24,865 bases of DNA from Pavlovales sp. CCMP2436 (taxonomy: Eukaryota; Haptophyta; Pavlovophyceae; Pavlovales): positions 20,881 through 45,745 of the forward strand of contig MU631727.1 in NCBI GenBank assembly GCA_026770615.1, written 5' to 3'. The notes beneath the pieces are model-generated. The model was given only the letters and a program-made list of their open reading frames with translations. It searched no databases and had not been told where the DNA came from. The position numbers were made by a program, and so were the translations under genes. Shown here in pieces: positions 16,389 through 24,778 of this stretch (position 1 is its first letter; each line of letters opens with the position of its first letter).

Positions 16389-16716
16389 GGTGAAGGTTGG
16401 TGAAGGTTGGTGAAGGTTGAAAACAACCTTCACCATTTGTTCGCGTACTGAGCGGCCTACTGCGGACCGCTCGTTTTGGTGAAGGATGAAGCATTTTCAC
16501 CAAAAAAAGTTTTCAGATTTTTTTTACCTGCGAGTGTGGAGCCCGATCGGGCAGCGGGCCGTAAATCGCCTGCGAAATACTTTTCGGGCGAAAATCCTTC
16601 ATCCTTCACCAAAATGAGCGGTCCGCAGTAGGCCTCTCAGTACGCGAACGAATGGTGAAGGTTGTTCTCAACCTTCACCAACCTTCACCAACCTTCATCA
16701 TTCGTTCGCATACTGA
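16389..16716. repeat. Long inverted repeat (about 109-base arms) with conserved core
   Basis: Left arm 16389-16497, right arm 16590-16699, spacer about 92 bases containing the palindrome GCCCGATCGGGC (16541-16552). Each arm has three GGTGAAGGTT-type direct units followed by their own reverse complement, then GTTCGCGTACTGA, CTACTGCGGAC and CGTTTTGGTGA-type elements (left copy 16439-16482). A further GTTCGCATACTGA (16704-16716) lies seven bases from the stop of the 17244 gene. The core is shared with 11575-11858. It occupies almost the whole gap 16343-16722. Confidence 0.88.
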
Positions 16717-16722
16717 GAGGCC

Positions 16723-17244
16723 TTAAGCGGTGGTCACAGTGGAGGGCGTATCCTCCAGAGTGACGGCCATCGCCAGGCCCACTGCCGATGCGACCGCTAC
16801 AGTAGCGCACGAGCGCCGCAGGAGGCTCACGTCAGAGAGCGCGCCCCAGCAGATGTAGGCCGCGCCGCACGTGACTGCGATGCCGGCCACCGCGTAGAGC
16901 GATTCCGTCAGGGAGCCGGTGATGCCCGCGATCAGGTTGCCGGGGGCCTGTAGGAGCGGCAGATCGATCCCAGTAGTGCGGCTGATCACCGAGCGCAACT
17001 CCCCGCCACCGAGGAGGAGCAGGATCCCACCGCCTGCCACTAAGCCGACCGCTGCGGTCTTGGCGCTGATGGCCGGGGTCTTTACTGCATCGAAGGCGCT
17101 CGGCGGCGCGGTCTTGATGATGTCGGGCGCGGGCACGGCCTTGAGGGCTCGATTGACTGGCTGCACGGCGGGCTTGGCGGCCGGTAGCGCCTTCACGACC
17201 GAGGGCGGCGGCATGGCCTTGGGCAGGAAGGAGAAGAGGCCCAT
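16723..17244 (-). CDS. Membrane protein, 173 residues
   Basis: ATG 17244 to TAA 16723-16725. The N-terminal 60 residues are Pro/Ala/Lys-rich and probably disordered (MGLFSFLPKAMPPPSVVK). Hydrophobic segments lie at about residues 62-80 (including GGGILLLLGGG), 115-135 and 145-162. AAATTTCG lies 19 bases upstream. Frame intact. It could be a virion membrane protein; family not recognised. Confidence 0.62.
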   Translation of the reverse strand: MGLFSFLPKAMPPPSVVKALPAAKPAVQPVNRALKAVPAPDIIKTAPPSAFDAVKTPAISAKTAAVGLVAGGGILLLLGGGELRSVISRTTGIDLPLLQAPGNLIAGITGSLTESLYAVAGIAVTCGAAYICWGALSDVSLLRRSCATVAVASAVGLAMAVTLEDTPSTVTTA

Positions 17245-17263
17245 GTGACCTGTCGGGACTGCC

Positions 17264-17271
17264 CGAAATTT
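17264..17271 (-). promoter_or_regulatory. AAWWTTCG motif before the 17244 gene
   Basis: AAATTTCG on the minus strand, 19 bases upstream of ATG 17244. Confidence 0.5.
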
Positions 17272-17300
17272 GTACACTTCTTTCTTCGATTTTGTTTTTT

Positions 17301-17642
17301 AAAAAAGGCGAGGCAGCGGCCTTGGGACCACCACCCCCCGCCCCGATTCCAACATGGATTTCCTTTTTTGGATTTGCTTTTTTTGGGACCTCCTCTTTAT
17401 GACTATTACTTTGAAAAGAGAGAGGGGGGATGTGGTCCCAACCGTTCCCGCGGTTTTTAAAAAGACAAATTAATTATTTAAAAGGCGAGGGAGGGGTCCT
17501 TTGGGGGAACATCCCCCCGCCCCGATTTCAACATGAATTTCCTTTTTTGGATTTGCTTTTTTTGGGTCCTCCTCTTTATGACTATTACTTTGAAAAGAGA
17601 GAGGGGGGTGGTGGTCCCAACCATCCCTGCCGCTTTTTAAAA
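17301..17642. repeat. Two tandem fold-back repeats of about 162 bases, period 179
   Basis: Copy 1 at 17301-17462 and copy 2 at 17480-17642 are highly similar, including GGATTTGCTTTTTTTGGG and CTCTTTATGACTATTACTTT. Each copy begins with a C-rich and ends with a G-rich stretch able to pair (GGGACCACCACCCCCC against GGGGGATGTGGTCCC in copy 1), so each can form a hairpin. No gene in the interval 17245-17712. Confidence 0.85.
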
Positions 17643-17687
17643 TTTTAAAAATGGGATTTATTGTTCTGAGTTCGAGGGCGCCGCTAT

Positions 17688-17695
17688 AATATTCG
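17688..17695 (+). promoter_or_regulatory. AAWWTTCG motif before the 17713 gene
   Basis: AATATTCG on the plus strand, 17 bases upstream of ATG 17713. Confidence 0.5.
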
Positions 17696-17712
17696 AGGCC
17701 GCCCTCTGTGCG

Positions 17713-17928
17713 ATGGACTTCCTCATTGCGTTCTCCGCGGGGGTGCTCGGCTACAAGTCGTACCTCGCCATGCAGAGGCACTCAGCCGACCGCCACCTCA
17801 CTGTGGACCACATCAAGCCGCGCAAGCCCGACGAACCCCTCACGCCGCTCCCCGATTGCAGCAGCACCGCCGATCCACTCAAGCAGCAGGCCGCACTCCA
17901 TAGCGTGGAGAGCGCCTTCGCGCACTGA
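17713..17928 (+). CDS. 71-residue membrane-anchored protein, rightmost gene of the element
   Basis: ATG 17713 to TGA 17926-17928. A hydrophobic N-terminus (MDFLIAFSAGVLGYKSYLAM) is followed by a hydrophilic region (HIKPRKPDEPLTPLP). The upstream AATATTCG motif at the standard 17-base spacing links it to the viral block. Family not recognised. Confidence 0.6.
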   Translation: MDFLIAFSAGVLGYKSYLAMQRHSADRHLTVDHIKPRKPDEPLTPLPDCSSTADPLKQQAALHSVESAFAH

Positions 17929-17973
17929 GCCAAATGCGTCATCACGCCTTGGCAGCATGTGTATTATTGTTAT

Positions 17974-18058
17974 GGGCGTCACGCCTTCTCTCGTATCTAC
18001 GCCTTAAAAAAAGTTAGGTTCCCGGGCGTCACACCTTCTCTCGTATCTGCGCCTTAAA
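17974..18058. repeat. Direct repeat, two copies 50 bases apart
   Basis: Copies begin at 17974 and 18024; each contains GGGCGTCACRCCTTCTCTCG and ends in CGCCTTAAAA. Confidence 0.85.
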
Positions 18059-18159
18059 ATTCATTTTAACATTTAGTCATATGTAGTACGGGACGATTCC
18101 GATAAATTGGGCGCCTTCGATCCACCGGACCGGCGGCTTCCCTATTCAACACCCATAAT

Positions 18160-18291
18160 GCACAGATTCGCGGGTCAGGCGCGCGATCATAAATAGCTCT
18201 CTCTCTCTCAATTAAAATTAAACAAAACTAAAACTTAACAAAGAAATTAACGCACAGGTCGCGAGTCAGGCGCGCGGTCATAAATAAGCTC
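18160..18291. repeat. About 40-bp direct repeat, two copies
   Basis: Copies at 18160-18199 and 18252-18291 share GTCAGGCGCGCG and TCATAAATA followed by AGCTC. Confidence 0.8.
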
Positions 18292-18486
18292 AACCCTGGC
18301 CTCTGCGCGACTCCAGGGGTATAGAGCCCTGGCGACTCTCCCATCGAAATCTCCTAGGGAAACTGCCGTGACTGTCGCGCAAATCTGAAGCGTTTCGCTT
18401 TTAAAATAGGCCGGGCTTGATGACAAGTCCGGCACGCCCGGCCTCCCGCTCTGTCCGGCCCGCCCCGGGCTGTCCACTTCTCGTGG

Positions 18487-19673
18487 ATGGCGCCCCGGAC
18501 TAGAGCCGCGCGCGCGGCCGGCGCTGGCGGGGTCGCGGTGCCGATCGACGAACTCCCCGACGAGCTGCTCGCCTCCGTGGCGGCCGCGCTGCCGGCCGAC
18601 GACGAGCTGGCGGCCACGCTGAGCTCCCGCAGCCTGCACGTGGCGGTCGCAATCGCGCGGGCACGCGATGGGCGAGCTGGCTCGACGACGGCAGCCAACT
18701 CCACGCTTTGCTCGACGACCAAGCTGGCGTGGGCATTGTCGTGCGGCCTCCCGCTCTCGGTGTCGCTGTGCGCACACGCAGCCAAGCGCGGGCTTTTGGC
18801 CCAGTTGATCTGGCTGCGCGCGCGCGGCTGCCCTTGGGGCGAGGACGAGGACGAGGAGACGTGTGAGGTGGCAGCTGCTGCAGCTTTGGGTGGCCACCTG
18901 GAGGTGCTCCAGTGGGCGCGTGCAAACGGCTGCCCATGGGACCAAAGCGTGTGCAGGGCTGCGGCTGCCAGTGGCCATCTGGAGGTGCTCCAGTGGCTGC
19001 GCGCCAACGGCTGCCCGTGGGACAACTTCTTGGACGGGGACGACTACGAGGAGGATGATGACGACGACGAATCATGCGATGCACTCTGCACGGTGGCGGC
19101 GCGTGGTGGCCACCTAGCGGTGCTCCAGTGGGCGCGTGCCAATGGCTGCCCATGGAACTCGCATGCTTGCGGGGCTGCCGCGGAGGGTGGACACCAGACC
19201 GTGCTGACCTGGCTGCATGCGAATGGCTGCCCTTGGGATGCCGTGGCGTGCTTTTCGCAGCGGCGATTGGCCACCTGCCTATGCTCAAGTTTCTGCGCCG
19301 GAACGGCTGCCCGTGGGACGATCGCGTGTACAAGATTGCAGCTCTACGCGGCAAATTGGCTGTGCTGCAGTGGGCGCATGCCAACGGCTGCAGCAAGACA
19401 CAGTCAAATTATGAGCCGCGATGCGACGGGATGATTTGGATGGCCGCGGTGCGCCGCGGTCACCTGGATGTGTTGCAGTGGCTCCACGCAAACAGCTTAA
19501 CGTGGGGCTCGCTCACATGCAACAGTGCGCGTGTGCTGGTGGCGGAGAAAAATCCGTACGTGCTCTCGTGAGCGGAGGGGATTTTCGGCGGCTCGACTCC
19601 CACTGCGCTGCGGCCGGAGGAGATCGACGCGGTGGTGGAGTGGCTGCGGGCGAATGGCTGTCCTGAGAGCTGA
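18487..19673 (+). pseudogene. F-box-like and ankyrin-type repeat protein, frameshifted
   Basis: ATG 18487. An N-terminal F-box-like segment (PIDELPDELLASVAAALP) precedes about nine diverged repeats of the type GHLEVLQWARANGCPWD, the ankyrin variant abundant in protists and giant viruses. The first frame stays in register through the repeat ending GCPWDAVAC (about 19251). The repeats continue in another frame from about 19253, consistent with a one-base loss in the T-run. That frame meets TGA at 19569-19571, yet one more repeat end (EWLRANGCPES) follows before TGA 19671-19673. An F-box-plus-ankyrin architecture would suggest substrate recruitment to a ubiquitin ligase. It lacks the viral upstream motif and I treat it as host or a separate acquisition. 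A sequencing error could also cause the frameshift. Confidence 0.7.
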
Positions 19674-19769
19674 TAACTCGGGACCTTTCGACCACCCGTC
19701 TTGCTCGGGTCCTCAAGTGGATGTGCGTCGCACGCTGCGGCGGGCGTTGCTGCGTGCTGCTGCGGGGGC

Positions 19770-19835
19770 GCTGCACTGTCCAACGTGGAACGCTGCACTG
19801 TCCAGCCTGGAACGCTGCACTGTCCAACGTGGAAC
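19770..19835. repeat. 22-bp tandem repeat, three copies
   Basis: Units at 19770, 19792 and 19814 of the form GCTGCACTGTCCAACGTGG plus AAC; the middle copy differs at three positions. Confidence 0.9.
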
Positions 19836-20106
19836 GCCGACGTGTGTGTGTGGGGGGGGTGAGTGGGGGGGGCTACGACGATGACGCCGCTTCAGTGGGA
19901 AGCGGCCGCTGTGGCGCGCCTCAGTGTGTGGGCGTGCGTGTGTGTCTGCGTGTGCATGTGCGTGTGGGGGAGGGGGGGGCCTGTAGTCTCAGTTACGACC
20001 CTCGCCCTGCTCGATCGCTCGCTCGATCTCGCTCGATCGATCTCACCTTCAGCCTCAGACCTGTCACATATACTGCCGAGCCACTTTTATATTAATGTAG
20101 GGGGTT

Positions 20107-20140
20107 CGGGCTGGCGGTACGTTTCAAGTTCAAGTCAGGC
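20107..20140 (+). repeat. Dispersed 34-bp repeat, copy 1
   Basis: Identical over 34 bases to 22275-22308, with ATATTAATG a few bases upstream of both copies. It contains GTTCAAGTC, which fits the RNA polymerase III B-box consensus, so a SINE or tRNA-derived remnant is possible. Confidence 0.8.
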
Positions 20141-20144
20141 ATAC

Positions 20145-20183
<39 letters not shown>

Positions 20184-20341
20184 AATGCGAATCTAGACCT
20201 CGAAGAGTCCACCCCTGCCCCGGTGAGAGAGTTGTTCCCGCGTTGATTTTCAAGTCTGTCAGCAAGCCATCTGTCAGCTCATTACACATACCACCAGAAG
20301 CCAGCGCGGCCAGCGTGGGAACCGAGCTCAGATCTGCGCCA

Positions 20342-20490
20342 AGCGTAGATCTACGCTCGACCTTGATGCTCGGCGCTTGGCGCTTGGCGCCGCAAATCTG
20401 CGCCGAGCGCCGAGCCGCGCCAAGCGCCAAGCGCTGAGCGCCGAGCGCAGAGCGCCGAGCGCAGAGCGCCGAGCGCAGAGCGCCAAGTGC
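20342..20490. repeat. Palindromic GC-rich array
   Basis: Perfect 16-base palindrome AGCGTAGATCTACGCT (20342-20357), then CTCGGCGCTTGGCGCTTGG facing its near reverse complement CCAAGCGCCAAGCGCTGAG, then tandem GAGCGCCGAGCGCA units. Confidence 0.8.
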
Positions 20491-20504
20491 TGATCTGTGC
20501 CGAT

Positions 20505-20690
20505 CGGGCGGAACGACCCCCCTTCACTTCCTTGCGATCAGAAGCCGGAACGAACCCCCCTTCGCTCCATATTGAAAAAGAGGCCGGGACGACCCCCCCT
20601 CGTTATTTTTTCTTCTATTATCGTTGAACGTACCCCCCTACGTTATTTTTTCCCGAAACAACGTTGAACGACCCCCCCCACTACAGAAGG
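20505..20690. repeat. Degenerate 38-40-bp tandem array with GAACGACCCCCC
   Basis: Five diverged units, each carrying a GAACGACCCCCC-like motif, starting near 20510, 20547, 20585, 20625 and 20664. The last two also share CGTTATTTTTTC. Confidence 0.75.
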
Positions 20691-21678
20691 ACAAGGGGGG
20701 TGAATTCAAAATGACGCACGAATTATTCTAACTTTCGTCAGTGCAGTAACTAAATCACCATTAACTGTTATCTCAGTAGAGGTTGGCCAGGGATCATATT
20801 TAACTGCTTCGTGACAGTGCTTTAACTAAGTTGGCGACCTCGCCAGGACTGCGCATCAGCGCGGAATGCTACTATGAGTGCTGGTGCATGAGGGTTTGGG
20901 TCGATCGCTCGACCTCAGCCTGACGTCGACCAAGCCAGTGACTGAACAACACCTGTTGAACCATGCTGAGCCGCTAATATATATAACTATATACCCAAGC
21001 CAGCGCAGCCAACTAAGGCATGCAGCAAGCAATGAGCGACGCAGCGCTCAGACGAGCACAACATTCAGAACAATCAGACGCCAGCTTGAATTACTATCAT
21101 AAATACATATAAAATGTAGAAAAGTCTCGCATCCAGTGAGCTATACTCATAGCTCGCGTCTCACCATGGGTGCGATATACGCGGGGGGGGGGTGCTACGG
21201 CGGATTTCGCACGATGGGTGACGCGTCCATACGCACTCCCCATTGCCTATTCTCAAGCGCGGTTATATGGGGGCCGAGAAGGGGGTGCGCAGTCGCACCC
21301 GGGTAACTTCATCTTCATCTCAGGTTTGCCAAAGTTCGGGGACATCTTCAAGGTTTGGTAGCTCCTTACGAGAACCCTACCCAGTACCGTTGTTTCCTAA
21401 AGTTCAGAACCCGCAATTAGAGAGGGCAAGGGTCGAAATCCAAATTAGTGGCGCGATTCTGCACTGGGGAGGGAGAAAAGTGGTGGCCGGGACGAAATAA
21501 TAAAGATTGGTCACCCCTGCGCGCTAAGTATCGATAGGTGATGTCGAGTAGAGCCCTCCTCGACGGTCGGAGCCCACATCGTGTGCCTATCAGGTGCCTC
21601 TAGGATTGACAACATACTTCATATTACTAACATTTCCGATTCTCAGCGTTCGGAAGCGAAAAGAAACTCATAATTCCC

Positions 21679-21740
21679 GTAGTGGTGCCGCGGAGTTCAC
21701 CGCCCCATTAACGAATCTGCAACTAACTCCGCGGCACTAC
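21679..21740. repeat. Short inverted repeat
   Basis: GTAGTGGTGCCGCGGAGTT at 21679-21697 faces AACTCCGCGGCACTAC at 21725-21740, with a loop of about 27 bases. It may be a hairpin or ends of a small transposon remnant. Confidence 0.7.
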
Positions 21741-22274
21741 CTGCGGTTCCTGAGTTGCTCCTGAGGATTTTCAACAGCCTTTGTTCGAATTTTCCCCCGG
21801 ACTGGCCACTAATTCGGACTTTGACCGCAAGCGCTTATATGTTCCACCCCTTCGCCTGTTAAATAGGATAATTCTTTTAGTGAGTACTAGTATGGGTTCG
21901 GCACGCTGTAGCCGACGAACCGCGCGGCGGGGACCTAGGGTCGCCGCCCATCGCCATAGATGGGACTGCATGGGGATAGCCAGGAATCAATCAGAATGAC
22001 GATGCGGCCTCCCGTTGGTCCGTTGTGATCTCTTGAAATCCCCCAAAAAATCAGAAATTTCAGCATGGGGGCCGATATTCGGGTATGTGGGCGCACGTGC
22101 CAGCAGCCTGCCAGCGCGTCGACGTGGACCTGCTCTAAGCGGAGGGGGGGCTTGGCGTGATGTGCGGGATAGCTTAGACAACTCCATATGTGTTTGGCTC
22201 ACCCCTGGTGCAGCCCCGTGCCCACTTAGTTACCATCCTATTGATCATTCCTGGCCAATATATTAATGAACCAT

Positions 22275-22308
22275 CGGGCTGGCGGTACGTTTCAAGTTCA
22301 AGTCAGGC
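22275..22308 (+). repeat. Dispersed 34-bp repeat, copy 2
   Basis: Identical to 20107-20140 in the same orientation, 2168 bases away. Confidence 0.8.
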
Positions 22309-23015
22309 TGATCTTAGCGCTCCGACGCAGGCTCCTACGCGCTGCTACGCCTAGCCAATATATCCTGATGAATAGGATAGGTTAAATACATTAATTTTGG
22401 CATTTTATTAAGTATGTTAAATTAGTTATTGAGGAATTTCTGGAGGACCGAGAGTTTTATTGGCGTCTTGAGACCCTACGTTCTAAGGCTCAGCTCAGTA
22501 GAACGAAATGGAGAGACACAGCGACCGTGCGGCCCCATCCCACTCAATAGAATCGAATAGGATCTCTCTCAGGAGTGGGACCGTATGCGTACAAATGTCT
22601 CGAAATATGTCCGTTGACAGGTCTCCACAGGACTCAAGCGTTGAGAAAACACTAAGCTCAGTCCGCGCACTCAGCTCCGTGAAGTTAAAAAAGTTGGGGC
22701 TCAAGCGCATGATTGTTGCTTTCACCGGAGTTGGGGCTCGAACGATGCGGGTGGCATTCAACAGGGACCCGTCCCGCAATGGCGCTTAGACTGAGGAAAT
22801 TGAGAAACTCCGAGCCGGACTTGGAGAAAGCGGCAGATGCTTGTAGCGCACTCCAACACAGGATATATATGAATTATATTAATAATAATAATAATGCCCC
22901 ACCCTGCGGCATGATCTCGACAAGCCTTGGAGGGGCTGTGACGACCGTGCGCGAGTGCGCTGCTGCTGCTGCTGCTGTATCGAGCGCAACTGACTGTGCT
23001 GGGCGCACAGCAGCC

Positions 23016-24514
23016 TTAGGCGGCGATGGGCGCGCATCCCATCGGGCACATCTTCTTCTTGTGGAAAGAGCCGAAAAGAAGGCGCCTCGTGTAGTCCATC
23101 GAGGGCGCGGGCATGCAACCCATTCCACAGTTGCACTCGAAGTTGAGCGAAGTCTTGACAATCTGAGGAAAAGAACGCAAAATCAAAAATTCAAAAATCA
23201 AATAAAAACTAAAACTAAAAAAAATATAAAAAAACAGAAACAAGAAAACAAGAGAACAGAAAACGAGAAGACAACGAAATTACCTCATACTCCACATTTG
23301 CTTGAGTACCTATCTGGTACGCGCGAAGCGCGCGTTGGCGACGTAGACGTCCGCGCCCACCTGATTTTTATGGGGGCGGGCGGGGGGTAGGGGGGGGGGG
23401 GGGGGGGGGTCAGAAAGGCAGGCAGGGAGTCAGGGCAGACAGGGCCAGGCAGAGCACCTTGGGTCACAATAATAAACAATAATAAGTAAGATACTCACCA
23501 CGGCCGCCGTAGCGGGATCGTCGAAGTTGTCGCTCGTGACGAAGCCGGTGACGTCGGCGGACATCCAGTCCTGGTCGTATGGATACGGTACGTGCACAGG
23601 GGAAAGTACAGGTACATGGGAAAGTTACTACGGCAGGGAAGGGGTGTGGCCAGGCTAAGGTTACCTGGCCGAGCGTGACGACAACAAGCTGGTTGGACGA
23701 GCCGGCCATGACGACGAGACGGCTTTCGCCGCAGAGCACCATGCCATTGCCGCCGAGCAGCTGGTAGGGCTCGCCCGCCTCGTCCTTGACATCCACCTCG
23801 GTGGACATGCCGGCCGGGTTCACCTTGTAGTGGTCGCCGTTGGCGCTGTTGATTATGAGCAGCCAAGAACACGTAGTCGCCGCCCAGCTGGATTGTTTCG
23901 AGCGCGCCGTAGATCCCGTCCTCGAGAAACGGCCACTTGTAGAGCACTGGGAGATGTGAGTCGGTCCCGTAGGCAGCATCCGCGGTCACGGCAATGTCGT
24001 TGACGAACCCGCCACCCTCAATCACGACTTCGCCGAGAAGCTGGCCGTCCAAATCGAACGCCTGAATGCCATTTGCGCCCCCCTGGGGGCCTGCAGGGAG
24101 GACCGCCGCGAACAGCCGTAGTTGTTAGCATCGTACTCTAGTCCAATCGTTGCGCCAACGTCGGTCGGCGCGACGATTTGGGTCACCATCAAGGGCCGTC
24201 ATAGAATTATGGACGGGGCTAGAGAAAGAGGCACAGGGGCCAGGACTAGCGAGAGAGGTTACGGACCAGGGCTAGAGGTGGAGAGTGATGGGCCCGGCAA
24301 AAGAGGTGGTGGGAGTGGGGATGGGCCGCTCTCACCTGGTCTTGGTGTTGACCATCGCGATGGTGCCGCCCACGATGGAGCCTACAAAGAGGCAGTCAGG
24401 AGGGCCCGCAACAACGCCTTCGGGGAAAAAGCCGTTGGGCAGGGGGATAATCACGTCCGCGGGCATGGCCATCCCGAGCGGGGCCAGAAGCCCGAGCAGT
24501 AGAGCGAGCGACAT
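23016..24514 (-). CDS. SMP-30/gluconolactonase-like beta-propeller protein, five exons, damaged
   Basis: Host-type gene. Exon 1 is 24514-24336: signal peptide MSLALLLGLLAPLGMA, then PNGFFPEGV and GSIVGGTI; donor AG|GTGAGA. Exon 2 is about 24187-23665 with GGFVNDIAV and TDSHLPVLY, ending CAG|GTAACC. Exon 3 is 23570-23499 (24 codons), donor GTG|GTGAGT. Exon 4 is 23360-23284 with YVANARF. Exon 5 is 23162-23016 after TTTTCCTCAG, ending in a Cys-rich tail (NFECNCGMGCMPAPS). Exons 2-3, 3-4 and 4-5 join in phase 0. Such secreted six-bladed propellers are lactonase or esterase-like, often calcium-binding; the substrate is unknown. Damage: no AG at the expected exon 2 acceptor, an indel near 24115, an indel with apparent internal deletion near 23862, and one base missing in exon 4. 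It may be a decayed copy or reflect assembly errors. Confidence 0.6.
23389..23410. repeat. Long G homopolymer within an intron
   Basis: About 20 consecutive G's on the plus strand, a C-tract upstream of the exon 4 acceptor on the coding strand. Likely unstable and error-prone. Confidence 0.85.
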
Positions 24515-24778
24515 CCTAGTATAGCGCGAGGGGGGTGGGGGACCGAAGTCTCAGCTCGCGCCCGGCGCGCGGCGAGGGGGCGCGCGGCCGGGCCCCCGAC
24601 GAGCTACCCACGCAACGGCGTACCCCTCGAACGCGGCGATTTATGTCGGCGGGCGGTACAAATAATGATAGGGTATCCGTGCCCATCACTATCAACCGTG
24701 TCCAATCCCACTCTCCAAGACATGAGCTTGAATGTCTGTGCCCCACTGGGGTAGGACGGAAAGAGGAGAAGAGTTGAT
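24515..24778. other. 5' flank of the beta-propeller gene
   Basis: GC-rich near the gene, then mixed sequence. It probably holds the promoter of the minus-strand gene; no TATA box or other motif is clear. Confidence 0.4.

Larger units (their letters stand above)
17929..18486. other. Repeat-rich right boundary region, no gene seen
   Basis: AT-richer DNA with two pairs of direct repeats (17974-18058 and 18160-18291) and a CT run near 18196-18209. The right junction of the viral element probably lies here, but I see no clear terminal inverted repeat or target-site duplication matching the left side. Confidence 0.5.
19674..20500. other. Repeat-rich intergenic DNA
   Basis: Contains a 22-bp triplicate (19770-19835), G/T-rich tracts near 19843-19980, CGAT-rich microsatellite-like sequence near 20008-20042, one copy of a dispersed 34-bp repeat, a TA run and GC-rich palindromic arrays. 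No gene supported; the open frames are repeat artefacts. Confidence 0.6.
20691..23015. other. Intergenic DNA without a convincing gene
   Basis: Lower GC than the viral block. Features seen: the second copy of the 34-bp repeat (22275-22308), an inverted repeat at 21679-21740, a G run near 21182-21191 and a GCT run near 22960. An open frame at 22508-22789 exists on both strands but has no recognisable content. The last part is likely the 3' flank of the 23016-24514 gene. Confidence 0.5.

Noticed and set aside
20505..20690. CRISPR-like array
   Set aside because: Repeats are degenerate and C-rich, spacers are repeat-derived, and the context is eukaryotic with no cas genes.
22700..22770. tRNA-like GTTCGAGCC on the minus strand
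   Set aside because: The flanking bases do not pair as a T stem and no cloverleaf could be drawn.
22508..22789. 93-codon plus-strand ORF (and 94-codon minus ORF)
   Set aside because: Both strands are open over the same interval, composition is Ser/Arg-rich, no motif or domain is visible, and codon use differs from the genes of the window.
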